A stretch of 64,000 bases of DNA from Rhizobium sp. CFBP 8762 (GTDB lineage Bacteria > Pseudomonadota > Alphaproteobacteria > Rhizobiales > Rhizobiaceae), in the NCBI RefSeq assembly GCF_014841565.1, contig NZ_JACYUD010000004.1, positions 296,659 to 360,658 of the forward strand, given 5' to 3'. Numbering within the stretch: the first letter of the stretch is position 1; each line of letters opens with the position of its first letter. Under the pieces are notes generated by a model. It did no database searches. It saw only the letters and a list, made by a program, of their open reading frames with translations, and was not told the DNA's origin. Made by a program: the position numbers and the translations under genes. This document shows, in pieces, positions 1 through 7,969 of the stretch.

Positions 1-107
1 AAATGCTGGCCGGAGCCTTCCACGCCCAGCATGCCCGCATGCACCTCGTTGATCTGGTCCCACAGCTGCTGCAGCGGGTCGCTCTTTGCTTTTTCAATAT
101 CGGCCAT
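1..107 (-). CDS. General stress protein, pyridoxamine 5'-phosphate oxidase-like fold (5' end only)
   Basis: Only the first 35 or so codons are present; the gene runs off the left edge. The peptide begins MADIEKAKSDPLQQLWDQI and continues to a GVEGSGQHF segment. This resembles the N-terminus of FMN-binding 'general stress protein 26' type proteins of Rhizobiales, small flavin-binding split-barrel proteins. The start is ATG at 105-107 with a good ribosome-binding site (AGGGAG, reverse strand, about 111-119). It lies upstream of and in the same direction as the PfpI-like gene, so both may belong to a stress-response unit. The identification rests on a short N-terminal match and is tentative. Confidence 0.5.
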   Translation of the reverse strand, partial: MADIEKAKSDPLQQLWDQINEVHAGMLGVEGSGQH

Positions 108-135
108 TTGAAACTCCCTTTATTAAACGAATGGA

Positions 136-690
136 TTACGAGCGCGGATGGTCGCCTTCTTCCACTTCCTCGACGATCTTCGCAACGAAGGCAGCAAGGT
201 CATCCGGCGAACGGGAGGTGATGATGCCGTTATCGGTCACCACTTCCTGATCGGACCAGTTTGCGCCAGCGTTCTTCAGGTCCGTCTTGATCGATGCGAA
301 GGACGTGACGTCGCGACCCCGCACGGCGTCTGCTTCCACCAGCAACCAGGGACCATGGCAGATGGCAGCAACAATCTTGCCCGCATCCACAAACGCCTTG
401 ACGACGCCAACGGCACTGTCTTCCTTACGCAGCTTATCCGGGTTGATCTGCCCGCCGGGAATAACCAGCGCGTTGTAATCATCCACGAGCACATCGCCGA
501 TCAGCAAATCGACAGAGACCGAGTCGCCCCAATTGTCTTCGTCCCAGCTTTTGATCTGGCCGGGCTTGAGCGATGCAATCTTCACATCCGCCCCGTGGGC
601 TTTCAATTTTTCCAGTGGAACCATCAGTTCCGAACGCTCGTAACCATCTGTTGCGATGATCAATATTTTGGCTTCCGCAATTTTCGGCAT
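136..690 (-). CDS. DJ-1/PfpI family protein (type 1 glutamine amidotransferase-like)
   Basis: A 184-residue protein of the usual length for PfpI/YhbO-type members of the DJ-1 superfamily. The nucleophile elbow is visible as AAICHGPWLL, giving Cys111 followed by His112, and a conserved acidic residue is likely Glu18 in the DGYERSEL segment. Family members act in the cytoplasm as stress-induced deglycase/chaperone-like proteins or peptidase relatives; the exact activity cannot be read from sequence. The start ATG at 688-690 is preceded by GCAGGAG at six bases' spacing. It is divergent from the radical SAM gene, with about 127 bases between the two starts. Confidence 0.85.
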   Translation of the reverse strand: MPKIAEAKILIIATDGYERSELMVPLEKLKAHGADVKIASLKPGQIKSWDEDNWGDSVSVDLLIGDVLVDDYNALVIPGGQINPDKLRKEDSAVGVVKAFVDAGKIVAAICHGPWLLVEADAVRGRDVTSFASIKTDLKNAGANWSDQEVVTDNGIITSRSPDDLAAFVAKIVEEVEEGDHPRS

Positions 691-817
691 ACCATGCTCC
701 TGCTTTAAGACTGTTTTCGGTTCGATTTACTAACGAGCCGTCCTCACAATCGTTCCTGCGCAAATGGTAAAGTTTCTGGTTGACGAAAGCACCCAAAGAA
801 CATAGCATGAACTGGCT

Positions 818-2050
818 ATGAAGAAATCCATCAAAGATCGACTGGCCGTTTTGTCCGATGCTGCGAAATACGATGCGTCCTGCGCATCCAGCGGCACGCA
901 AAAACGCAACTCCGCGCAAAGCGGCGGGCTTGGCTCCACGGAAGGGGCGGGTATCTGCCACTCCTATGCGCCGGATGGGCGATGCATCTCGCTGCTGAAA
1001 ATCCTGATGACGAATTTCTGCATCTATGATTGCGCCTACTGCATCAATCGCTCGTCCAGCAATGTCGAGCGGGCGCGGTTTTCGGTGGAGGAGGTCGTGT
1101 GGCTCACGCTGGAATTTTACCGCCGCAATTATATTGAGGGCCTGTTTCTCTCCTCCGGCATTATCCGCTCGTCCGATCATACCATGGAAGAAATGGTGCG
1201 CATTGCCCGCGAATTGCGGATCACGCATAATTTTCGCGGCTATATCCATTTGAAGTCGATCCCGGAAGCGTCTCAAGCCCTGATAGAGGAAGCCGGTCTC
1301 TACGCCGACCGCTTGTCGATCAACATCGAACTGCCGACTGACATCGGCATTTCGCAATTTGCTCCGGAAAAGCGGCCGGAGAATATCCGCAAATCCATGG
1401 GTGACCTGCGCCTGAAAATCGAGGAATCGCGTGACCCCACGTTGCAGACCAAGCGCACCAAACGCTTTGCCCCGGGCGGCCAGAGCACACAGATGATTGT
1501 GGGTGCCGACGCCGCCGATGATGCGACGATACTGTCGACCAGTGCGCGTCTTTACGGCAGCTATGGTCTGAAGCGGGTGTATTATTCCGCATTCAGCCCC
1601 ATCCCGGATTCATCCAAGGCTCTGCCGCTGATCAAGCCACCGTTGATGCGCGAGCACCGCCTGTATCAAGCCGATTGGCTCTACCGTTTCTATGGTTTCG
1701 GCATTGATGAAATCACGGCGGGGCAGGGCGATGGTATGCTTGATCTGGATCTCGATCCGAAACTGAGCTGGGCGCTGGCCAACCGGCACCGGTTTCCTGT
1801 AGATATTAACCGGGCCGACCGGGACATGTTGCTGCGCGTGCCCGGCCTTGGCGGCAAAACGGTCAATGCGCTGATTTCGGCACGGCGCTACCGCCGCCTG
1901 CGTCTGGAGGATCTGTCGCGCCTGAGCGTATCCCTGAAAAAGGTTCAGCCGTTCATCGAGGCTGAGGGCTGGTCGCCCGGCGCGTTGACCGACAAGGCGG
2001 ATTTGCGCGCCCGCTTTGCGCCCAAGCCTGAACAGTTGCAGCTGCTGTAG
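818..2050 (+). CDS. Putative DNA modification/repair radical SAM protein (UDG-linked)
   Basis: A 410-residue radical SAM enzyme. The 4Fe-4S/SAM motif is CIYDCAYC with Cys68, Cys72 and Cys75. The C-terminal part carries a helix-hairpin-helix-like stretch (RVPGLGGKTVNALISARRYR), a DNA-binding element. This architecture matches the family always found next to a UdgX-type uracil-DNA-binding protein, exactly as here. The chemistry is unknown; a role in recognising or modifying damaged DNA is inferred from the partner. The stop TAG overlaps the downstream GTG start by one base, so the two genes are translationally coupled. No strong Shine-Dalgarno is seen before the ATG. Confidence 0.85.
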   Translation: MKKSIKDRLAVLSDAAKYDASCASSGTQKRNSAQSGGLGSTEGAGICHSYAPDGRCISLLKILMTNFCIYDCAYCINRSSSNVERARFSVEEVVWLTLEFYRRNYIEGLFLSSGIIRSSDHTMEEMVRIARELRITHNFRGYIHLKSIPEASQALIEEAGLYADRLSINIELPTDIGISQFAPEKRPENIRKSMGDLRLKIEESRDPTLQTKRTKRFAPGGQSTQMIVGADAADDATILSTSARLYGSYGLKRVYYSAFSPIPDSSKALPLIKPPLMREHRLYQADWLYRFYGFGIDEITAGQGDGMLDLDLDPKLSWALANRHRFPVDINRADRDMLLRVPGLGGKTVNALISARRYRRLRLEDLSRLSVSLKKVQPFIEAEGWSPGALTDKADLRARFAPKPEQLQLL

Positions 2051-3564
2051 TGCACACCATAACGCTGGAGGGGCCGGCGGATTTCGATGGATGGCGCGTC
2101 AATGCCCGCAGTCTGGCGCTGGCCGGTGTGCCGCCGCAGGATACGCAGTGGCGGGTGAGGGGAGGGGACGATGGCGGCCTGTTCGACATGGCCCCGGCGG
2201 AACCGGAGGCTTTGCCGCCGGGGCTAATGCCACCACCGGGCACTGGCTTAAAGGTGCCAAAAGACTTCATAGAATTAGCAAAAGCCGTTGTCTGCCACAG
2301 TGATCCCGCCCGGTTCGGCTTGCTTTACCGCCTGTTGTGGCGGATGCAGAGCGAAAAGGGGTTGATCGGCATTGCCACGGACGCGGATGTGGTGCGCGCC
2401 CGTGGCATGCAGAAATCAGTGCGGCGCGATTGCCACAAGATGACGGCCTTCGTGCGGTTCAAGGAAGTTCCCCACGGACAAGGACAGGGGCGGAGCGGGC
2501 AAAATCCGCGCCGCCGTTTCATCGCCTGGTTCGAGCCGGACCATTATATCGTGGAGCGCACGGCACCGTTCTTTCAGCGGCGGTTTACCGATATGGATTG
2601 GCTGATCCTGACGCCACACGGCAGCAGCGCATGGGATGGTCAGGCGTTGCGGCTATCGCCGCTGGCGGCCAGCAAGCCCGATATTTCCGATGAGACGGAT
2701 GATCTCTGGCGTACCTATTTCTCTAATATTTTCAATCCCGCGCGCTTGAAGGTCAAGGCCATGCAGGCGGAAATGCCGAAGAAATACTGGAAGAACCTGC
2801 CGGAAGCCTCGTTAATCCCGGACCTGATTGCGGATGCCGAGGCAAGCGTGCGGGCCATGGTGGCGCGCGCCGCCAGCCAGCCGCCTGCCCACCATTTTCG
2901 CCTGCAAGAGGCGATGCGCAATGCACCCGCGCCGGACCTGCCCCCGGCGGGCACGCTGGCGGCGTTGAAGGAGCAAGCGAAAACCTGCACCCGCTGTCCG
3001 CTGCATTGCACGGCGACCCAAACCGTGTTTGGCGAAGGGCCGGAAAATGCCGATCTGATGTTCGTGGGCGAGCAGCCCGGCGATCAGGAAGATCTGGCGG
3101 GCCGTCCCTTCATTGGACCGGCGGGCAAGCTGTTCGATACAGTGCTGAACGAAACCGGCATTGACCGCAGGACGGCCTATGTCACCAATGCGGTGAAGCA
3201 TTTCAAATACGAGCCGCGCGGCAAGAAGCGCATTCACCAGCGGCCCAACACCGGCGAAATCGAGCATTGCCGCTGGTGGCTAAAGCTGGAGCTGGACTTG
3301 ATCAAGCCGAAACTGGTGGTGGCGCTGGGCGCGACAGCGCTCCACGCGCTGACGGGCGAAAAAAGCGGCCTGTCGCAACGGCGCGGCCAGTTTCAGGATT
3401 TGGGGCAGGGCCAGTCCCTGTTCACCACCATCCACCCGTCCTACCTGCTGCGCATCCCCGATTTGGGCAAGCAGGGTGAAGAGCGCCTTCGCTTTGAGGC
3501 CGAACTCGCACAGGTGGCCCGCGCCATGCAGGCACCGCATTTTCAAGCGGGAGGGTCGGCATAG
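2050..3564 (+). CDS. udgX: UdgX-family uracil-DNA binding protein with N-terminal DUF4130 domain
   Basis: A 504-residue two-domain protein. Residues ~1-280 match the DUF4130-type domain found in radical-SAM-linked UDG proteins. Residues ~300-504 are a family 4-like uracil-DNA glycosylase: Fe-S cysteines CTRC at 313-316, the motif GEQPGDQEDLAGRPFIGPAG at 340-359, and the UdgX signature KKRIH at 392-396. In characterised UdgX that histidine forms a covalent bond with the abasic sugar after uracil excision; here it would be His396. The C-terminal ATIHPSYLLR-like motif is present as TTIHPSYLLR. The start is GTG at 2050, overlapping the stop of the radical SAM gene. Cytoplasmic DNA repair is expected. 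Confidence 0.88.
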   Translation: MHTITLEGPADFDGWRVNARSLALAGVPPQDTQWRVRGGDDGGLFDMAPAEPEALPPGLMPPPGTGLKVPKDFIELAKAVVCHSDPARFGLLYRLLWRMQSEKGLIGIATDADVVRARGMQKSVRRDCHKMTAFVRFKEVPHGQGQGRSGQNPRRRFIAWFEPDHYIVERTAPFFQRRFTDMDWLILTPHGSSAWDGQALRLSPLAASKPDISDETDDLWRTYFSNIFNPARLKVKAMQAEMPKKYWKNLPEASLIPDLIADAEASVRAMVARAASQPPAHHFRLQEAMRNAPAPDLPPAGTLAALKEQAKTCTRCPLHCTATQTVFGEGPENADLMFVGEQPGDQEDLAGRPFIGPAGKLFDTVLNETGIDRRTAYVTNAVKHFKYEPRGKKRIHQRPNTGEIEHCRWWLKLELDLIKPKLVVALGATALHALTGEKSGLSQRRGQFQDLGQGQSLFTTIHPSYLLRIPDLGKQGEERLRFEAELAQVARAMQAPHFQAGGSA

Positions 3565-3591
3565 CACTGACCACGATCCGTCAGACTACCC

Positions 3592-4602
3592 TCAGGCACT
3601 GCACCGCCGAACAATGTGAAAGCCGGTATCGACCAGCGTCTTGTCCTGGTCCTTGCCCGTGGTACGGTCGATGATCAGGGACATGGCCTGTTGTCCCATG
3701 TCGTAGGCGTGGGGGTGAATGGTCGTGATCCCGGGTGTGATCTCGGAGGCGATTTCGTAGTCGCCCCATCCAGCCACTGCGAGACGGTCAGGCACCGTCC
3801 AGCTACGCCGTCCACATTCGAAAAGAACACCTGCGGCCACAATGTCCGTCGGGCAAAGGATCGCGTCCAGATCCGGGTCTATTGTGCAGAGCGCCTGAAG
3901 CGCCTTCGGGCCAGCGCCAAAGCCATCGGCTTGATCGATCAGCACAATACGGTTGCTCTCCAGACCGGCCTGTTCCAATGTTTGGCGGAAGGTGGGGAGG
4001 CGTTCGGTGAAGCGACTGGACACATCGCCGTCATAGCCGACAAACCCTATCCGCCGGTGGCCACCGTCGATCAGCAATTGAGTGAGCGCTCGGGTTGCAT
4101 CGGCGGTGGAGTAACCCACGGCCATGTCAAACGGGGTCTCATGCACCCAGGATTCCACCACTGGCACGCCGGTCTTTCGCAACAGCATCCGCGCGTCCTG
4201 CTCGTGCTCGTCGCCCACCAGCGCGATACCGGCAACGCGCAAGCCAACAAAGGTGCGTATGGCAGCAGCCTCCTGAGCGAGGCTATCGGCCAGTTTGAGA
4301 ATAAGCTGGTAGCCCTGCGTTGCAACGGCATCCTGCATGCCGCGAACATAGTTGTAAAAGCTTGAGTTCTTGATCGATGGAATGACCGCACCGATAACAC
4401 GGCTCTGGCCGGACGCAAGATTGCCTGCCGCATGGTTCGGCACATAGCCGAGTTCGGCTGCGATGGTCAGCACGCGCAGCCGCGTCTCTTCCTGGACCCG
4501 CTCCGGATAGCGGAACGTGTTGGACACCGTCATGGGCGATACGCCGGCGGCCACCGCAACGGACTGCATGGTAACGGTTTCATCGGAACGGTGCTTGGTC
4601 AT
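3592..4602 (-). CDS. LacI family transcriptional regulator
   Basis: A 336-residue protein of typical LacI/GalR length. The N-terminal helix-turn-helix (residues ~10-35, VTMQSVAVAAGVSPMTVSNT) and hinge region (LGYVPNHAAGNLASGQS) are followed by a periplasmic-binding-protein-like effector domain. It is transcribed away from the ABC/hydantoinase operon starting at 4787. A perfect LacI-type operator palindrome lies in the shared intergenic region at 4711-4724, so it most likely represses that operon, and possibly itself, until the transported compound or a metabolite binds. The effector cannot be deduced. Confidence 0.88.
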   Translation of the reverse strand: MTKHRSDETVTMQSVAVAAGVSPMTVSNTFRYPERVQEETRLRVLTIAAELGYVPNHAAGNLASGQSRVIGAVIPSIKNSSFYNYVRGMQDAVATQGYQLILKLADSLAQEAAAIRTFVGLRVAGIALVGDEHEQDARMLLRKTGVPVVESWVHETPFDMAVGYSTADATRALTQLLIDGGHRRIGFVGYDGDVSSRFTERLPTFRQTLEQAGLESNRIVLIDQADGFGAGPKALQALCTIDPDLDAILCPTDIVAAGVLFECGRRSWTVPDRLAVAGWGDYEIASEITPGITTIHPHAYDMGQQAMSLIIDRTTGKDQDKTLVDTGFHIVRRCSA

Positions 4603-4686
4603 GGCGGAAATTCAGGCCTGTTCTACGGCGGGTTGATTACAAAATATGCACTGCTTTAAATGACAGCAAAATGAGAAAAGCAATCC

Positions 4687-4724
4687 TTGACAGGACCTGT
4701 ACGCGGATTATTGTAGCGCTACAA
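4687..4724 (+). promoter_or_regulatory. Candidate promoter with overlapping LacI-family operator
   Basis: TTGACA at 4687-4692 is a consensus -35 box. A plausible -10 (TATTGT, 4709-4714) follows after 16 bases. The perfect 14-base palindrome TTGTAGCGCTACAA spans 4711-4724 and has the central CG step typical of LacI-family operators. Because it overlaps the -10, binding would block the promoter of the downstream hydantoinase/ABC operon. Promoter strength and start site are inferred. Confidence 0.7.
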
Positions 4725-4786
4725 AACACAAATGGGAATAGATCTTTGCGGCTCTCCATCTGCCATTGCAACGTTCAGACCAGCTC

Positions 4787-5896
4787 ATGCCCGTAGCGCA
4801 GCGCGAGGCAGGCAAAGGGCTGTTGCTGACGGGTATTCACAAGTCCTACGGCAAGGTCGCGGCTGTGAAGGATCTCGATCTGCATGTCGGTGGCGGCGAA
4901 CTTGTGGCGCTGTTGGGGCCATCCGGCTGCGGCAAAACCACGACGCTGCGCATCGTGGCCGGTTTCGAGCAGCCGGATACCGGAACGGTTGAGATCGACG
5001 GCGAGGAAATTTCCTCGCTTCCCCCGCACAAACGCCACCTTGGCATGGTGTTTCAGAACTACAGCCTGTTTCCCCACCGCACAGTAGCCGAAAACATCGG
5101 CTTTGGCCTGCGAATGGCGGGAATGGCAAAATCCGCGCGTGATGAGCGGATCAACACCATGCTCGATCTGGTTCATCTGCAGGGCAGGGGGAATGTGTTT
5201 CCGGCCAAGCTTTCCGGCGGGCAGCAGCAGCGTGTGGCGCTGGCGCGCTCGCTTGTCGTCAACCCAAAGGTGCTGCTGCTCGATGAACCGCTGGGTGCGC
5301 TGGACAAGTCTCTGCGCGAAAGCATGCAGTTTGAAATTCGCGGCATGCAACAGCGGCTCGGCATCACCGCCCTTCTGGTGACCCATGATCAGGAAGAGGC
5401 CATGTCGATGGCCGACAAGGTTGCCGTCATGAATGGCGGGCGTATCCTGCAAATCGGAGCGCCAGCCGATATCTACGACCGGCCTAAAAGCCGGTTCGTG
5501 GCCGAGTTTCTGGGAACATCCAATATCTTCGAAGGCCGCGCCAGCGATGACGGATCGGCGCTTGTCGTCTCCGGGCCGCACGGTCCGTTCAGCCTTACGC
5601 TGCCGCAACCGCAGGCACACGGTCAGCCGTTCCTTCTTTCGGTACGTCCAGAGCGCATGACACTCACACCGGGTGAAACCTCTGACGGGAGGGGCAGCGG
5701 GTTTGCGGGCCGCGTGGTCGGCGCTGTGTTTCGGGGCAATTACGCGGCCTATCAGGTGGACGTCCCGGCGCTCGGTCGCGAACTGTTTGTGTACCGGCAG
5801 GCCGATGGGCCGCTCGGCTCCACCACCTACCATCTCGGCCAGGCCGTGGTGCTGGACTGGGCGCCGCAGGACGGCGTCATCGTGAGCGGGGAGTAA
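4787..5896 (+). CDS. ABC transporter ATP-binding protein, polyamine/PotA type
   Basis: A ~369-residue nucleotide-binding subunit of the spermidine/putrescine-Fe(III) class. Walker A is GPSGCGKTT, the Q-loop region is MVFQNYSLFPH, the signature is LSGGQQQRVALARSL, and Walker B is VLLLDEPLGALD. The C-terminal third is a TOBE-type regulatory domain. An in-frame TTG at 4766 could add seven residues; I prefer ATG at 4787 because homologues begin close to it, but neither has a clear Shine-Dalgarno. It is the first gene of an operon whose binding protein and permeases come only after the hydantoinase genes. Confidence 0.85.
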   Translation: MPVAQREAGKGLLLTGIHKSYGKVAAVKDLDLHVGGGELVALLGPSGCGKTTTLRIVAGFEQPDTGTVEIDGEEISSLPPHKRHLGMVFQNYSLFPHRTVAENIGFGLRMAGMAKSARDERINTMLDLVHLQGRGNVFPAKLSGGQQQRVALARSLVVNPKVLLLDEPLGALDKSLRESMQFEIRGMQQRLGITALLVTHDQEEAMSMADKVAVMNGGRILQIGAPADIYDRPKSRFVAEFLGTSNIFEGRASDDGSALVVSGPHGPFSLTLPQPQAHGQPFLLSVRPERMTLTPGETSDGRGSGFAGRVVGAVFRGNYAAYQVDVPALGRELFVYRQADGPLGSTTYHLGQAVVLDWAPQDGVIVSGE

Positions 5897-5902
5897 GGGA
5901 CA

Positions 5903-7969
5903 GTGACGACCATGAAGACGAGCGGTGCGCGCATTGGAATTGACGTCGGCGGTACGTTCACCGACTTCGTTCTGTCGAACCCGAAGGACGGCAGCCTGAC
6001 CTTCTACAAGGAACCCTCGACGCCAGACGAACCGTCGCGCGCGCTGATCGATGGCCTTCAAGCGCTGCTGGCCAAGGCCGGGCTGACATCGGCTGATGTG
6101 GCGACGCTCATGCATGGCACGACCATAGGCCTGAACGCGATCATCCAGCGGCGCGGCGCGACGATTGCGCTGGTGGTGAGCAAGGGCTATCGCGATATTC
6201 TCGAAATTGCCCGCAGCCGTATGCCGTCATCCTTCGATTTTCACGCCAGCAAGGAAGAGCCGCTGGTTCCGCGCCTGCGCATCGTTGAAATCGATGCGCG
6301 CCTGTCCGCCGCCGGTGAGGTTACCAAGGCGGCTGACGATGCGGAACTGGAGCGGGTCGCCAGTGAGCTCAAACGGCTGGGCGTGGATGCCGCAGCCCTC
6401 GTGCTCATCAACGGTTACACGACACCGTCGGTGGAGATCGGTATGGCGAAGACGCTGTGCGAAAAGGCCGGTGGGCTGTCCATCACCTCGGCGGCGGCCA
6501 TATGGCCGGAAATCCGGGAATATGAACGCACGCTCGTCGCCTGCCTGAATGCCTATATCCAGCCGCTGATGCAGCGGTATTTCACCGGCCTCAAGGCGGG
6601 GCTGGAGCGTGATGGCGTCGTGGCACCCATTCTGGTCACGGCATCCAACGGCGGTTCACTCAGCCTTGTATCTGCGGCGGAAAGGCCGGTCGAAACCATT
6701 CTGTCCGGTCCGGCTTCGGGTGTCATGGCAGCGGCGCGCCTTGCGCAGGCCGCCAATGTCACCTCCATCATCACCTTTGATATGGGCGGCACGTCCTCGG
6801 ATATTGCAGTGGCGCAGGCGGGCTCCGCCGCGCTTGCGACACGCACGGATATTGGTGGTCTGCCGCTGGTGCTGCCGGTGGTGGATGTCTCGGCAATCGG
6901 TGCCGGGGGCGGCTCCATCGTGTGGGTGGATGCCCATGGGCTGCTGAAAGTCGGTCCGCAAAGTGCGGGCGCGATGCCCGGCCCCGTGTCCTATGGCCGG
7001 GGCGGCACCGAGCCCGCCGTGACCGATTGCTATCTGGCGCTCGGTTACATCGATCCGGCGGGGTTTCTGGGCGGGCGGATGACGCTTGATATCGACGCGG
7101 CGCGGGTAGCACTTGCCGCAATCGGTGCGCGTATCGGCCTGACCGGAGAGAACGGCGCGGCGCTGGCTGCCGAAGGCGCGCTGTCGGTCACCACGGCGGG
7201 CATGGCTACAGAACTCTACAAGACACTGGCCGCGCGCGGGCTTGATCCGGCCTCTTTCGCGCTGGTTCCCTTTGGCGGGGCGGGGCCCACGCAAGCCAAT
7301 CTTCTGGCGGTTGAAGCCGGTATCAACCGTGTCGTCATTCCCCCGGCTGCGGGCACATTCTGCGCGCTGGGCGCGGCGGCAGCCGATCTGCGCCGTGATT
7401 TCGTGCGCAGTCTCAGGCGTGCTGTCGATCCGGCGAGCGCGGCCCTGATGCTCGACATTCTGGCGGAACTGGAAAACGAAGGCAGTGCGTGGTTGGACCG
7501 GGAAGGCGAGACCAGCCAGACGCGCCGGTTCGAGCGCGGTGCCGACATGCGGTATGCGGGCCAAGCCTATGAGTTGCGCGTAGCGCTGGATGAAAGCCAC
7601 CGCGATGCGGCATCGATCTGCGAAGCCTTTCATCTGGAACATGAGCGGATTTACGGGTTTCGTGATCCGCAGACGGAGGTAGAGCTGGGCACGGTGCGCC
7701 TTGCCGTCGTCGGCGTCACCGACTCGATCACCCAGCCGGGCGTGGCTGTGGGCACTGGCAAGCCGGTGCGTAAGGGAGAACGACCGATCTTCCGGGCGGG
7801 CGCATGGATTGCGGCGGATGTGTACGACCGCACGGCGCTCGGCGCGGGCGATCAAATCACCGGTCCGGCGATCATCGAGCAGGACGATACGACGACCGTT
7901 CTCCTGCCCGGCTGGTCGGCCCGCACGGACGACCATGGAAACCTGCATCTTGAAAGGATCGTGCAATGA
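5903..7969 (+). CDS. hyuA: Hydantoinase/oxoprolinase subunit A (HyuA family)
   Basis: A 688-residue protein with the ASKHA-like ATP-binding fold. The N-terminal phosphate motif is IGIDVGGTFTDF, followed by LMHGTTIGLNAIIQR and the hydantoinase A core ITFDMGGTSSDIAVAQ. Family members use ATP to hydrolyse cyclic amides such as 5-oxoproline, N-methylhydantoin or related lactams together with subunit B. GTG at 5903 lies very near the AAGGGA ribosome-binding site; ATG at 5912 is an alternative start and would shorten the protein by three residues. Its stop overlaps the hyuB start (ATGA), as usual for this subunit pair. The substrate is unknown; acetophenone-carboxylase-like activity is also possible in this superfamily. 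Confidence 0.87.
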   Translation: MTTMKTSGARIGIDVGGTFTDFVLSNPKDGSLTFYKEPSTPDEPSRALIDGLQALLAKAGLTSADVATLMHGTTIGLNAIIQRRGATIALVVSKGYRDILEIARSRMPSSFDFHASKEEPLVPRLRIVEIDARLSAAGEVTKAADDAELERVASELKRLGVDAAALVLINGYTTPSVEIGMAKTLCEKAGGLSITSAAAIWPEIREYERTLVACLNAYIQPLMQRYFTGLKAGLERDGVVAPILVTASNGGSLSLVSAAERPVETILSGPASGVMAAARLAQAANVTSIITFDMGGTSSDIAVAQAGSAALATRTDIGGLPLVLPVVDVSAIGAGGGSIVWVDAHGLLKVGPQSAGAMPGPVSYGRGGTEPAVTDCYLALGYIDPAGFLGGRMTLDIDAARVALAAIGARIGLTGENGAALAAEGALSVTTAGMATELYKTLAARGLDPASFALVPFGGAGPTQANLLAVEAGINRVVIPPAAGTFCALGAAAADLRRDFVRSLRRAVDPASAALMLDILAELENEGSAWLDREGETSQTRRFERGADMRYAGQAYELRVALDESHRDAASICEAFHLEHERIYGFRDPQTEVELGTVRLAVVGVTDSITQPGVAVGTGKPVRKGERPIFRAGAWIAADVYDRTALGAGDQITGPAIIEQDDTTTVLLPGWSARTDDHGNLHLERIVQ

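Noticed and set aside
4775-6115. Long reverse-strand open frame of 446 codons
   Set aside because: It is antisense to the PotA-like and hyuA genes, has no family resemblance and results from GC-rich codon bias.
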